The notes under the pieces: generated by a model | What the model was told of the DNA's origin: nothing | The model's input: only the letters and a program-made list of their open reading frames with translations | Databases searched by the model: none | Source: an alpha proteobacterium U9-1i | GTDB lineage: Bacteria; Pseudomonadota; Alphaproteobacteria; Caulobacterales; Aquidulcibacteraceae | DNA length: 64,000 bases | Direction: 5' to 3' | Assembly (NCBI GenBank): GCA_000974665.1 | Contig: BBSY01000002.1 | Location: 1-64,000, forward strand | In this document: piece after piece, positions 1-7,846 of the stretch | Position numbering within the stretch: position 1 is the stretch's first letter | Layout of the letters: each line of letters starts with the position of its first letter | Made by a program: the position numbers and the translations under genes

Positions 1-80
1 GGGGGGGGGGAAGGCCAGCATCGGCGCGCCCCCTCCGGCTCGCTTCGCTCGCCACCTCCCCCGCAAGCGGGGGAGGAAAA
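1..80. repeat. GC-rich intergenic palindrome with leading G run
   Basis: The first ten bases are all G. At 55-76 there is a perfect 10-bp inverted repeat (CCTCCCCCGC / GCGGGGGAGG, two-base loop) followed on the plus strand by AAAATTA. For the minus-strand gene ending at 81, the T tract would lie on the wrong side of the stem, so this is not a standard intrinsic terminator for that gene. It looks like one of the short palindromic intergenic repeats common in GC-rich alphaproteobacteria. The G run may be real or may come from the assembly. Confidence 0.5.
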
Positions 81-836
81 TTACGGCGTCGCTTCCCCAT
101 AGATCGCGAATTCCGCGCCTGTCATCTTCGCCCAGAGCTGGTCGCCATAGGAAAAGTGCCACCATTCGTTCGGCAAACTCGCGAAGCCCTGCTCGGCCAT
201 CGCCCAATAAAGCAATCGGCGATTGTTGCGCGCCTCTTCGTCCGAGAACGAGCGTTCGGTCGTCTCGGCTTCAAACCGATCCGTGTGCGCGAGCGAGGTC
301 GCGTCATCGAACAATGACCCCATCCAGAGCGGCCGGCCATCGTCCCACACCAAGGTGATATCCACAGCCCCGCCGGTTGCGTGGGGCGCTGGTCGCTCGG
401 CGCTCTGCGACGGCGCCGCCCAGTAGCGCTCCACCTCAGTCATGACGCTTGCGTCGTCCCAATCGGGATGGCGCCGGCGCACCTCGGCGGGCATCCACAC
501 GTCATGGAAGTAGGCCTGCACCACACGCGGACGCCACGCATCGTGCAGGAACAGCCGCACGCCGGCCTCAGCAAGACGCGCGTTAACTTTTGATAGCCGC
601 TCACCTACGCCTTCGCGCACGAGCAATGCGTCGATCGCGCCTTCAACGCGGCGCCAATACGGCGGATTGCGTGTCTGCGCGTAATAGTTCTCCCCGGCTA
701 TTCCGTATGTCGAGGCCGGCGTTAACCTTTCTCCGCATGGACGGAGCGGCCAATCACGATACCCTTTGATCGCCGCACGCGCTGATTCGCGCGGCGGTAT
801 GGGCGTCGAACGCAGCGTCTGCAGGGAACCAAACAT
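81..836 (-). CDS. VanX-like D-alanyl-D-alanine dipeptidase (peptidase M15D)
   Basis: Zinc peptidase of the VanX/DdpX family, which cleaves D-Ala-D-Ala and serves in peptidoglycan precursor turnover. The metal-binding signature is visible as HATGGAVD in the middle of the protein, and the catalytic/zinc motif is EWWHF near the C-terminus. At about 250 residues it has the family's usual length or slightly more. An ATG at 836 gives MFGSLQ; a TTG at 851 would add five residues. No Van resistance genes are nearby, so a housekeeping or scavenging role is more likely than glycopeptide resistance. The gene is divergent from the next one, with about 119 bases between them. Confidence 0.85.
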   Translation of the reverse strand: MFGSLQTLRSTPIPPRESARAAIKGYRDWPLRPCGERLTPASTYGIAGENYYAQTRNPPYWRRVEGAIDALLVREGVGERLSKVNARLAEAGVRLFLHDAWRPRVVQAYFHDVWMPAEVRRRHPDWDDASVMTEVERYWAAPSQSAERPAPHATGGAVDITLVWDDGRPLWMGSLFDDATSLAHTDRFEAETTERSFSDEEARNNRRLLYWAMAEQGFASLPNEWWHFSYGDQLWAKMTGAEFAIYGEATP

Positions 837-955
837 ACCTGTGGAAACCAATTGTTAGGCTTATTTGCCAGACTGTGCAGTTGGGATAGTCACGCTGGGT
901 TAGGGGCAAGATCAACGCGCATCAACGCAATGCGCAATCTGTTGCGGGGTCGAAC

Positions 956-1921
956 ATGAACGCGATCGGAAAATCCTCAGTCGTCTTCGTGACGCTGTCA
1001 GGGCTGTTCTGGGGCGGCTGGGTGCTGGGCTCGCAAACGCCCGAAGGTCAGGAAGCGCTCGCGCGCGCCTACGAGGCGTACGCCGAAAGCCAAGCGACGG
1101 TAAATCAAGATCTGTGGGACTCGACCGCTCTGCGCGCCATCGTGTGCGGCGCAGGCGCCGTGTCCGACAGTGAAGCCAAGCCTTGCCTCGCCATCGTCGC
1201 CGGCGGACGCCTGTTCGTGGTCGATGCCGGTTCTGGCGCTGCGAACGCGCTCTCGCGCCGCAACATTCCAATGAGCCGCCTCGAAGCTGTGCTGCTGACA
1301 AGCGCGAGCTTGCCGCAAGTCGCCGATCTCGGCGCGATGTACGGCGAAGCCCGCCGCAGCGGCGAAGCCGACGTGCTGCCCGTCTACGGCCCCGCCAACA
1401 CGCAACGCATGGTCTCCGGCTTGAACCAAGCTGGCGGCTTTGATGGCGCATCAAGCGGCCTGCAAGCCTGGGGCCCCGCCCCCGAGCCGGGCCGCTCGGT
1501 GATCGTGTTTGAGGGCGACGGCCTCGTGGTTTCCGCATTCACGACGCGCGACGAGGCCTTTGAAGGCCGCGTCGGCTATCGCTTCGATTATCGCGGCCGC
1601 TCGATCGTGGTCGGCGGCGACGGGCGTGTGGCCAGTTCTTCGGCCGCCGCCAACGCCGACATCGTGCTGCAAGGCGCCCAAACCCAAGCGCTTGCGCACA
1701 TGGGCAACGCCTCGTCGCCAACGGTGACGGAAGTGGCCGCGCAAGCCAAGCAATCGGGCGCCGGTCTCGTGGTGCTGACAGGCGCGGAAGATCCGATGGC
1801 CGCCAGCATGCAAGTCGCCGAAGCGCGCGCGGCCGGTTATGACGACGTCATCGCCGGCCGCGTCGGCATGCTGCTCGAACTGCCGCTCGACAACACCGAC
1901 ATCAACGTCCGCCCGCTCTAA
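956..1921 (+). CDS. Metallo-beta-lactamase-fold protein with lost metal ligands (pseudoenzyme)
   Basis: 321 residues. A hydrophobic N-terminus (about residues 8-25) suggests a signal anchor. The body reads like the ribonuclease Z/arylsulfatase branch of the metallo-beta-lactamase fold: a CGAGAV strand near 64-69, FVVDAGSG (87-94), VYGPANTQ (143-150) and GYRFDYRGRS (207-216). Where active members have LTHxHxDH, this protein has LTSASLPQ (114-121), so the three His and the Asp are replaced by Ser, Ser, Gln and Pro. The later His positions also look lost (LTG at 275-277). D222 of the GDT-like motif is kept as GGDG. It probably binds no metal and may act as a binding or structural protein. A clear terminator follows. 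Confidence 0.75.
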   Translation: MNAIGKSSVVFVTLSGLFWGGWVLGSQTPEGQEALARAYEAYAESQATVNQDLWDSTALRAIVCGAGAVSDSEAKPCLAIVAGGRLFVVDAGSGAANALSRRNIPMSRLEAVLLTSASLPQVADLGAMYGEARRSGEADVLPVYGPANTQRMVSGLNQAGGFDGASSGLQAWGPAPEPGRSVIVFEGDGLVVSAFTTRDEAFEGRVGYRFDYRGRSIVVGGDGRVASSSAAANADIVLQGAQTQALAHMGNASSPTVTEVAAQAKQSGAGLVVLTGAEDPMAASMQVAEARAAGYDDVIAGRVGMLLELPLDNTDINVRPL

Positions 1922-1942
1922 GGCGCGCAAACGTCTGAAATC

Positions 1943-1973
1943 AAAGGGCGCGGCCTGCCGGTCGCGCCCTTTT
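1943..1973 (+). terminator. Intrinsic terminator after the pseudo-MBL gene
   Basis: AAAGGGCGCG (1943-1952) pairs with CGCGCCCTTT (1963-1972). Three inner pairs (one G-U) extend the stem to 13 bp around a TGCC loop, and the run TTTT at 1970-1973 ends it. It lies 22 bases past the stop at 1921. Confidence 0.8.
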
Positions 1974-2024
1974 CTCGTGCAGCGCCGCCTTGTTCACAAC
2001 TTAAGTTTGCGCGAAAAGGCGGCC

Positions 2025-2813
2025 ATGCGCGCGGCCCTTCTCGCCCTGGCCCTTTGCGCCGTCGCCACACCGGCGGCGGCGGACCGCTTCTCGTTGAGCT
2101 ACGACGCGTCCGGCGTCGGCGTGCTTCCACTCGGCGAAATGACGATCGACGCGTTCGTCAGCGAGGAGGACTACCACGTCAGCGCCTCGCTCGAATCCGG
2201 CGGGTTGCTGAACTTGTTTGAGCGCACGAATATCCGTGTCTCGGCGTCGGGTTTGATCCAGAGTGGCGACGTTCTGTGGGAGCGTTACGAGCTAGACCAT
2301 CACTACAGCCGCAAGCATCGCGTCATCGCGATGACCCGCGCGGCGGGTATCGTGGCGGCGGAAATCACACCAAACTATCGCATCTGGGGCGATCCGGCCG
2401 CCACTGACGATCAACGCAATCGCTCGCGCGACCCTCTTTCCACCATGGTGGCGATGGCGATCGATGTGGGTCAGACGCGCCGCTGCTCCGGCAGCTACCC
2501 CACCTTCGACGGCCGCTTTCACTACGTGATGGAATTGAGCGGCGGCGAGATCGACGATTTCGACGGCGGCGGCTACGAGGGCGACGTGCTCAAGTGCCGT
2601 CTCGCCTATATCGCCGTCGCCGGTTTCGAGCGCCGCGACGCCGGACGCCGGCGCATCCCGCAGGGCTCAGTCTGGTTCGCGCTTGCGCCCAATACATTGT
2701 TTGCGCCGCCCGTGCGCATTTCCACGCCGATGTCGGCCGGCGGCGCGGTGATCCGGCTTTCGTCATGGCGACGCGCCTCCATCGATGTTGACACCACAGC
2801 AGCGTCGCCTTGA
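2025..2813 (+). CDS. DUF3108-type exported protein
   Basis: About 262 residues. It begins with a classic signal peptide (MRAALLALALCAVATPAAA, cleavage near residue 19-20). The mature part is rich in beta strands (RFSLSYDASGVGVLPLGEM...), as in DUF3108 proteins, which are predicted periplasmic or envelope proteins of unknown function. The ATG at 2025 is chosen because it gives the signal peptide; the open frame reaches back to 1839 but that part overlaps the preceding gene. The stop overlaps the TTG start of rsmB (TTGA), so the two are probably translationally coupled. Confidence 0.7.
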   Translation: MRAALLALALCAVATPAAADRFSLSYDASGVGVLPLGEMTIDAFVSEEDYHVSASLESGGLLNLFERTNIRVSASGLIQSGDVLWERYELDHHYSRKHRVIAMTRAAGIVAAEITPNYRIWGDPAATDDQRNRSRDPLSTMVAMAIDVGQTRRCSGSYPTFDGRFHYVMELSGGEIDDFDGGGYEGDVLKCRLAYIAVAGFERRDAGRRRIPQGSVWFALAPNTLFAPPVRISTPMSAGGAVIRLSSWRRASIDVDTTAASP

Positions 2814-4078
2814 GCGCACGCATCGCCGCCGCGCACCTGCTGGCTGAGATCGAACGCGGGCACGCGCTCGATGAGGCGCTGCAATCCACAGCGAGCTTCG
2901 AAGCGCTTGAAGGCCGCGAGCGCGGTTTCGCACGCGCCATCGTCATGGCCACGCTTCGCCGGCTTGGCGGCATCGACGCCGTGTTGGCTCACTTTATGGA
3001 TCGAGCGCTGCCGGATACGGCGTATGTAGCGCGCAACCTTCTACGCAGCGGCGCGGCGCAGATCCTTGTTCTGGAAACCCCACCGCACGCCGCCGTCGGC
3101 GAAACCGTGACGGCCGCCAACGCCCTGCGCGAGGCGCGCGGCTTTGCCAAGTTGATGAACGCGGTGCTGCGCAAGGTCGCCGCCGAGGGGCCCGCGCTTT
3201 TCGCGGCGCAGGCGCCCGGCGCGGACTTGCCAGCCTGGCTCTACACGCGCTGGCGCACTGTTTATGGCGCGGATACCGCCGCGGCGATCGCCAACGCGCT
3301 GCACGCCGAGCCGCCGCTCGACCTGAGCGTGAAGCACGACGCCGCCGACTGGGCCGCGCGCATCGGCGCCGAACTTCTGCCGACGGGCAGCCTGCGCCTC
3401 AGCGGCGGTGCGGTGGAAAGCCTCCCCGGCTTCCGCGAGGGCGAATGGTGGGTGCAGGACGCCGCGGCCGCGCTGCCGATAAAATTGCTGGGCGATGTGC
3501 GCGGAAAATCCGTCGCTGACCTCTGCGCCGCGCCTGGCGGCAAGACGCTGCAACTCGCCGCCGCCGGCGCGCGGGTAACGGCTGTCGATCGCTCCAAGCA
3601 ACGCGTCGAAATCCTTCGCGAGAATCTCGGGCGAACAAAACTTGAGGCCAACGTTGTCGCCGCCGACGTGTTGAAGCTGAAAGCGCGCGAGGCGTTTGAC
3701 GCCGTACTGCTCGACGCCCCCTGCTCGGCCACCGGCACCTTACGCCGCCATCCCGATGTCGCCTGGCTCCGCAAGCCCGACGACATCCGCAAACTCTCCG
3801 CGTTACAACGCGAGCTGATCGCCGCCGCCAGCGCGTTCGTGAAACCAGGTGGCACGCTCGTCTACGCCGTCTGCTCGCTTGAACCCGAAGAAGGCGAAGG
3901 CGCCATCGAAGCCGCGCTCGAAACCGGCGCCTGGAGCCGTGCACCGCTAAAGCCGGGAGAAATCCCCGGCGCGGACGACTTCATCACCCCCGAAGGCGCG
4001 CTCCGCACGCTGCCGAGCCATTGGCCCGAGACGGGCGGGCTGGACGGCTTTTACGCAGCCCGGCTTGTGCGCCATTGA
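2810..4078 (+). CDS. rsmB: 16S rRNA m5C967 methyltransferase RsmB
   Basis: 422 residues. The N-terminal ~140 residues form the NusB-like RNA-binding domain (ARIAAAHLLAEIERG..., TAYVARNLLRSGAAQIL). The C-terminal Rossmann-fold methyltransferase has the SAM loop CAAPGGKT (about 238) and both cysteine motifs of m5C methyltransferases: DAPCSATG (about 303) and YAVCSLEPEE (about 354). It transfers a methyl group from SAM to cytosine 967 of 16S rRNA during 30S maturation. The start is TTG, overlapping the previous stop. Its stop is immediately followed by the promoter dyad of the next gene. Confidence 0.92.
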   Translation: MSARIAAAHLLAEIERGHALDEALQSTASFEALEGRERGFARAIVMATLRRLGGIDAVLAHFMDRALPDTAYVARNLLRSGAAQILVLETPPHAAVGETVTAANALREARGFAKLMNAVLRKVAAEGPALFAAQAPGADLPAWLYTRWRTVYGADTAAAIANALHAEPPLDLSVKHDAADWAARIGAELLPTGSLRLSGGAVESLPGFREGEWWVQDAAAALPIKLLGDVRGKSVADLCAAPGGKTLQLAAAGARVTAVDRSKQRVEILRENLGRTKLEANVVAADVLKLKAREAFDAVLLDAPCSATGTLRRHPDVAWLRKPDDIRKLSALQRELIAAASAFVKPGGTLVYAVCSLEPEEGEGAIEAALETGAWSRAPLKPGEIPGADDFITPEGALRTLPSHWPETGGLDGFYAARLVRH

Positions 4079-4101
4079 CGTACTACGTCATTGGCGTAGT
4101 A
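4077..4101. promoter_or_regulatory. Nested dyads, likely autoregulatory operator of the HTH gene
   Basis: Two overlapping perfect inverted repeats sit in the 30 bases before the HTH start: GACGTA-C-TACGTC (4077-4089), and TACTACG-N7-CGTAGTA (4081-4101). Overlap with the start region of a small XRE protein is the usual arrangement for an autorepressing antitoxin. The first two bases overlap the rsmB stop codon. Confidence 0.6.
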
Positions 4102-4108
4102 TCCGCGC

Positions 4109-4396
4109 ATGGACCTGTTGGACATCCCGCAGGACGGCGCGCCAAATGTCCGCGCAATCCGCCAAAAGCTTGAGCTCTCCCAGGAGGAGTTCGCGCGCCG
4201 GTTTGGCGTCAGCGTCGGCACGTTGCGCAACTGGGAACAGGGCGTGCGGCTGCCGGACGGGCCCGCGCGCGTGCTGCTGAAGGTGATTGAGCGTGAGCCT
4301 GAGGCGGTGAAGCGCGCGCTGGCCTACAAGCCCTCGCCGCGGCGCCCAAAATCGCTCAACACCAGCGCCGCAAAACGCAGCAAATCCAAGCGCTAG
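4109..4396 (+). CDS. XRE-type helix-turn-helix protein, orphan antitoxin-like
   Basis: 95 residues. The HTH lies at about residues 15-65 (RQKLELSQEEFARRFGVSVG, then TLRNWEQGVRLPDGPARVLL), which closely resembles HigA/NadS-type antitoxins that sit beside RelE/HigB toxins. The basic C-terminal tail (KRSKSKR) may bind nucleic acid. No toxin gene is present on either side: rsmB is upstream and rpe downstream. It may be a solitary regulator that has lost its toxin, or a regulator of a distant gene. The dyads at 4077-4101 are its likely operator. Confidence 0.75.
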   Translation: MDLLDIPQDGAPNVRAIRQKLELSQEEFARRFGVSVGTLRNWEQGVRLPDGPARVLLKVIEREPEAVKRALAYKPSPRRPKSLNTSAAKRSKSKR

Positions 4397-4452
4397 GCCC
4401 GATAGCGGCGCGCCCCATTGCGCGCCTCCGCCCCGCCCGCTAACCACAAGCC

Positions 4453-5115
4453 ATGGTGCGGACGCTCATTTCGCCGTCGATCCTGGCGGCAGACTTCGCG
4501 AAGCTTGGCGAAGAGGTGCGCGCGGCCGAGGCCGCTGGCGCCGACATGATCCACGTCGATGTGATGGACGGGCATTTCGTGCCCAACATTTCCATCGGCC
4601 CGGCGGTCGTGAAGGCGATCCGCCCGCACGCCGCGACCGCGCTTGACGTGCATCTGATGATCGCCCCGGTCGATCCCTACATCGAAGCGTTCCGCCATGC
4701 CGGCGCCGACATCATCACCGTGCATCCCGAAGCCGGGCCGCACATCCACCGCACTCTGCAAGCGATCAAGGCCAGCGGCGCACGCGCCGGCATATCGCTC
4801 AATCCCGGCACGCCCGTCGAAGTCATCGACCCGGTGATTGATCTCATCGACCTGGTGCTGATCATGAGCGTCAACCCAGGCTTTGGCGGTCAGAGTTTCA
4901 TCGAAACCGCGCTGCCGAAGATCGAAGCGGCGCGGAAGAAGATCGACGCCAGCGGGCGCGACATCATCCTTGAAGTCGATGGCGGCGTGAACGCCAAGAC
5001 GGCGCCGCGCGTGATCGCCGCCGGCGCCACCGCCCTTGTGGCGGGTACGGCGGTGTTCGGCGGCGATCCGTCGAAATACGCCGCCAACATCGCTGCCCTG
5101 AGGCAGCCGGGATAG
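4453..5115 (+). CDS. rpe: Ribulose-phosphate 3-epimerase
   Basis: 220 residues, the usual length. It interconverts ribulose 5-phosphate and xylulose 5-phosphate in the pentose phosphate pathway. Family motifs along the TIM barrel are clear: ISPSILAADF at the N-terminus, HVDVMDGHFVPN (metal and catalytic Asp, about residues 34-45), HLMI, SVNPGFGGQ (about 138-146) and EVDGGVN (about 176-182). It is followed after three bases by the heparinase-like gene, probably in one transcript. Confidence 0.96.
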   Translation: MVRTLISPSILAADFAKLGEEVRAAEAAGADMIHVDVMDGHFVPNISIGPAVVKAIRPHAATALDVHLMIAPVDPYIEAFRHAGADIITVHPEAGPHIHRTLQAIKASGARAGISLNPGTPVEVIDPVIDLIDLVLIMSVNPGFGGQSFIETALPKIEAARKKIDASGRDIILEVDGGVNAKTAPRVIAAGATALVAGTAVFGGDPSKYAANIAALRQPG

Positions 5116-5118
5116 CGA

Positions 5119-6807
5119 TTGGCGTCGCCCGGCGCCCCCACCCGTCGGCCCACGCGGCCGAGCGCCGTCGGTGAAACCTGGCGGGCCAATCCATTTCATC
5201 GCATGCGCTTGGGCGACGGCGCGCCCGAACGCATCGCCCGCTGGGGATCGGACGCGCGCGTCGGCGACGCCGCGCGCGGGCGCGAACTGGGCATGGGCGT
5301 CTGGCGCATCGGCGCAGAACGTATCGACGCCGCAAGCCCTTGGCGGGCCGAGCACCCCTCGCGCCACTTCACGGCCCGTCTGCATGCGTTCGGCTGGCTT
5401 TGCGATCTCGCCGCGGTCGGCGCTTCGGCGGAACGGCGCATCGCTGAATTGATCGACGATTGGGTCAGCCATTTCGGCGAGTGGGACGAACTGGCGTGGG
5501 ACGCCGAACTCACCGCCGAGCGTCTGTTCGCGTGGCTCTGCTGGGGCCGACCGGCATTCGAGCACGGCGCGGCGGAATTGCGCGACGATTTGATGCGCTC
5601 GGTCGCGCGGCAAGCGCGCTTGCTGCTCGTCTCGCAAAGCGATCTGGAAGATCGCCATGTCGGCGCGATCAAAGCCGGCGCGGCGCTGGTGCTCGCGGGC
5701 GCGGCGGGCTTGCCCGATTCACGCCGCCTTGCCGAGCAAGGCGAGGAAATGCTGATCGAGGCGTGCGCCAAGCAATTCCACGCTGATGGCGGCCATCAAT
5801 CGCGGTCGCCTGAAACCTTGCTCGAAGCGCTGTGCGATCTCGTCACCGCCAACGATGCGCTGGACGCCATGGGCGAACCCTCCCCGGTCATCCGCGACAC
5901 GCTGCCGAAGCTTGCGAACATGCTGCGCATGTTGCGCATGGGCGATGGCGGGCTTGCTTGCTTCAACGGCGGCTCGGAAGCCTCAAGCGCCACCATCGAT
6001 GTTGCGCTCGGCCGCGCTGGTGGCGACGTGCGCGCCATCCAATTCGCGACGCAATCGGGCTTCCAGCGTCTGGAAGCCGGGGCGATGCGGGCTTTGTTCG
6101 ATGTTGGCGGCGCCCCGCCCGCGAGCTTTTCCGAACGCGCGCACGCCGGCGCCTTGGCGTTTGAGCTTTCCAGCGAACGCGAGCGGCTGATCGTCAATGT
6201 CGGCGCGGCGCGCGATCTTGAGCCGGCCGCGCGTTTCGCCGCGCGCGCCACCAACGGCCATTCCACGCTCGTCATCGATGATGCGCTCTCGGCGATGTTC
6301 GAGGACAATCGCCGCGGCAAGAGCCCGCCGCGTCTGTTCGGCCCGATCCTGGACGACGTGCGCCGCTCCGCCGATGACAGCGGCACAACCGTGCAAGGGC
6401 GCCACGACGGCTACAAAGTGGAGTTCGGCCTGCTGCACCGGCGCTATCTGTTCATCGACACCGAAGGCAAGAACCTGCGCGGCATTGATGAATTGATGCG
6501 GCCGACCAAACTCAAATCACCCAACCCGAAAGCGCCGATCCCATTCGTCGCGCGCTTCCACCTGCATCCCGACGTGCGCGCGCGTTTGGTGGAACACCAG
6601 ATGGCGCAACTCGAAACGCCTGGCGGCCAACGCTGGCGCCTCCGCACCGACGCCCCCAACGTCGCCATCGAGCCCTCAATCTATTGGGGCGGCAAACAAG
6701 TGCCGCGCGAAAGCCTGCAGATCGTGCTGAGCGGCGAAGCTGATCCGATGGGTCATGGCCTCGCGCCGCCGAACCGGATCAGATGGGCGTTGGCGCGGTT
6801 GGCTTGA
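5119..6807 (+). CDS. Heparinase II/III family protein
   Basis: About 562 residues from a TTG start three bases after rpe. The N-terminal part is alpha-helical (ADELTAERLFAWLCW-like repeats, HADGGHQSRSPETLLE), and the C-terminal part is a beta-rich heparinase II/III-like sheet domain (GRHDGYKVEFGLLHRRYLFI). Family members are polysaccharide lyases. Alphaproteobacterial copies between rsmB/rpe and purH are very common; I cannot name the substrate. No signal peptide is visible, so it may act on internal material. Confidence 0.8.
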   Translation: MASPGAPTRRPTRPSAVGETWRANPFHRMRLGDGAPERIARWGSDARVGDAARGRELGMGVWRIGAERIDAASPWRAEHPSRHFTARLHAFGWLCDLAAVGASAERRIAELIDDWVSHFGEWDELAWDAELTAERLFAWLCWGRPAFEHGAAELRDDLMRSVARQARLLLVSQSDLEDRHVGAIKAGAALVLAGAAGLPDSRRLAEQGEEMLIEACAKQFHADGGHQSRSPETLLEALCDLVTANDALDAMGEPSPVIRDTLPKLANMLRMLRMGDGGLACFNGGSEASSATIDVALGRAGGDVRAIQFATQSGFQRLEAGAMRALFDVGGAPPASFSERAHAGALAFELSSERERLIVNVGAARDLEPAARFAARATNGHSTLVIDDALSAMFEDNRRGKSPPRLFGPILDDVRRSADDSGTTVQGRHDGYKVEFGLLHRRYLFIDTEGKNLRGIDELMRPTKLKSPNPKAPIPFVARFHLHPDVRARLVEHQMAQLETPGGQRWRLRTDAPNVAIEPSIYWGGKQVPRESLQIVLSGEADPMGHGLAPPNRIRWALARLA

Positions 6808-6821
6808 GTCGCACTTCTCCG

Positions 6822-6925
6822 CCGTCATCCCGGAGCCGCGAAGCGGCATCCGGGACCCAGGGGCAAACGATGGACCCTACGACGCCCTGGGTCCCGGCTC
6901 TCGCTCCGCTCGGCCGGGATGACGG
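6822..6925. repeat. Dispersed palindromic element, copy A
   Basis: A 104-bp imperfect palindrome with outer arms CCGTCATCCCGG and CCGGGATGACGG, and inner arms CCGGGACCCAG and CTGGGTCCCGG. The same element recurs at 7685-7787 and 21883-21985. It fills most of the gap after the heparinase-like gene. Confidence 0.85.
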
Positions 6926-7015
6926 AGGGTCTGCCATCCCGGCGAGAGCGCACATTCGGGAGATGCGGGCGTGGTGATATCTTGACGGCAACCTTGAGCT
7001 CACCGTGGAGCCACC

Positions 7016-7252
7016 ATGTTCACTATTGAGGACGAGGCTCACGCCGAACTCCAAGATGGAGAATTCGGAACCGAACAGGACGCGATGACCGAACTGCGTC
7101 GACGCGCGGCGATCCCCTGGAACGAAGAGCCAAATCTTGCGCCTTGCACGAACGTGTTAGTGGAGTACGACAAAACGGCCACGCCTCGGCGTGAGAGGTC
7201 CAGGCGAGCGATCCTCGACATCAGCGCGGAAGGCGTGTTTTGGCATACGTGA
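7016..7252 (+). CDS. Conserved small hypothetical protein
   Basis: 78 residues, acidic N-terminus (MFTIEDEAHAELQDGEFGTE) and the stretch RRRAAIPWNEEPNLAPCTN, which I recognise as typical of a short alphaproteobacterial protein of unknown function (usually an arginine-rich block, a PW motif and a central Cys). No membrane segment or signal peptide. It stands alone between the palindromic element and the microprotein pair. Confidence 0.6.
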   Translation: MFTIEDEAHAELQDGEFGTEQDAMTELRRRAAIPWNEEPNLAPCTNVLVEYDKTATPRRERSRRAILDISAEGVFWHT

Positions 7253-7367
7253 GTGACAAAGGTTTGGGCCAAGTGCGGACACCCCTGTGCCCCCGGTCAC
7301 ATCGCCCCAGCCTAGGCCGACATAGGTTCTCTTCATCGAAGCGCTGATGCTTCTGGGGAGCACCGAG

Positions 7368-7460
7368 ATGACCAAGTTCTACAGCCTGATCGCCGCCGCC
7401 GCAGTCTTCGCCCCGATGGCCTGGACCGTGATGAACCAAGCCGCGCAGATCGTCGCCTGA
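7368..7460 (+). CDS. 30-residue hydrophobic microprotein, first copy
   Basis: 30 codons plus TGA: begins MTKFYSLIAAAAVFAPMAW and ends AAQIVA. A GGGGAG ribosome-binding site stands 7 bases before the ATG. The sequence has a basic N-terminus, then one hydrophobic stretch (about residues 4-22), so it could sit in the inner membrane or be exported. It is 22/30 identical to the second copy, 32 bases downstream. I do not recognise a function. Confidence 0.65.
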   Translation: MTKFYSLIAAAAVFAPMAWTVMNQAAQIVA

Positions 7461-7492
7461 TCGTCTCCAGCACAGTTTCCGAGAGCACTCCC

Positions 7493-7585
7493 ATGACCAA
7501 GTTTTACACCCTGCTCGCCGCTTGCGCCGTGTTCGCACCAATGGCGATGGCCACCCTCTCCCAGGCCGCTCAAATCGTCGCGTAA
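7493..7585 (+). CDS. 30-residue hydrophobic microprotein, second copy
   Basis: 30 codons plus TAA: begins MTKFYTLLAACAVFAPMA and ends AAQIVA, with the same start, hydrophobic run and end as the first copy. Changes cluster in residues 19-23. Conservation of the start (MTKFY), of VFAPMA and of QAAQIVA across both copies while the middle varies is what one expects of real coding sequence. The pair ends at a strong terminator. Confidence 0.65.
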   Translation: MTKFYTLLAACAVFAPMAMATLSQAAQIVA

Positions 7586-7618
7586 TCTCCCGCCTCAACG
7601 CCGATTTCAGCAGCCAAA

Positions 7619-7653
7619 GAAGGCCGCGGAGGATCTCCCCCTCCGCGGCCTTC
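7619..7653 (+). terminator. Strong hairpin terminator after the microprotein pair
   Basis: GAAGGCCGCGGAGG (7619-7632) pairs perfectly with CCTCCGCGGCCTTC (7640-7653) around a 7-base loop (ATCTCCC). The following bases (GTCTGTTCTG) are moderately T-rich. It closes the microprotein unit before palindromic element B and purH. Confidence 0.75.
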
Positions 7654-7684
7654 GTCTGTTCTGGGGCATGAAGCTACTAGCTCT

Positions 7685-7787
7685 CGTCATCCCGGACACG
7701 CGAAGCGTGATCCGGGACCCAGGGGCCAACGACGTGCCCTACGATCCCCTGGGTTCCGGGTTTCGCTTCGCGAGCCCCGGAATGACG
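7685..7787. repeat. Dispersed palindromic element, copy B
   Basis: 103 bp, same family as 6822-6925. It starts CGTCATCCCGGACACGCGAA, has inner arms GATCCGGGACCCAGG and CCTGGG, and ends CCCCGGAATGACG. It lies 60 bases before the purH start. Confidence 0.8.
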
Positions 7788-7846
7788 AAGAAGCAGCGAC
7801 ACCCCGTTCCCTCCCCCCGCCGGCTCGAATCCCCTAGAACCCGGCC

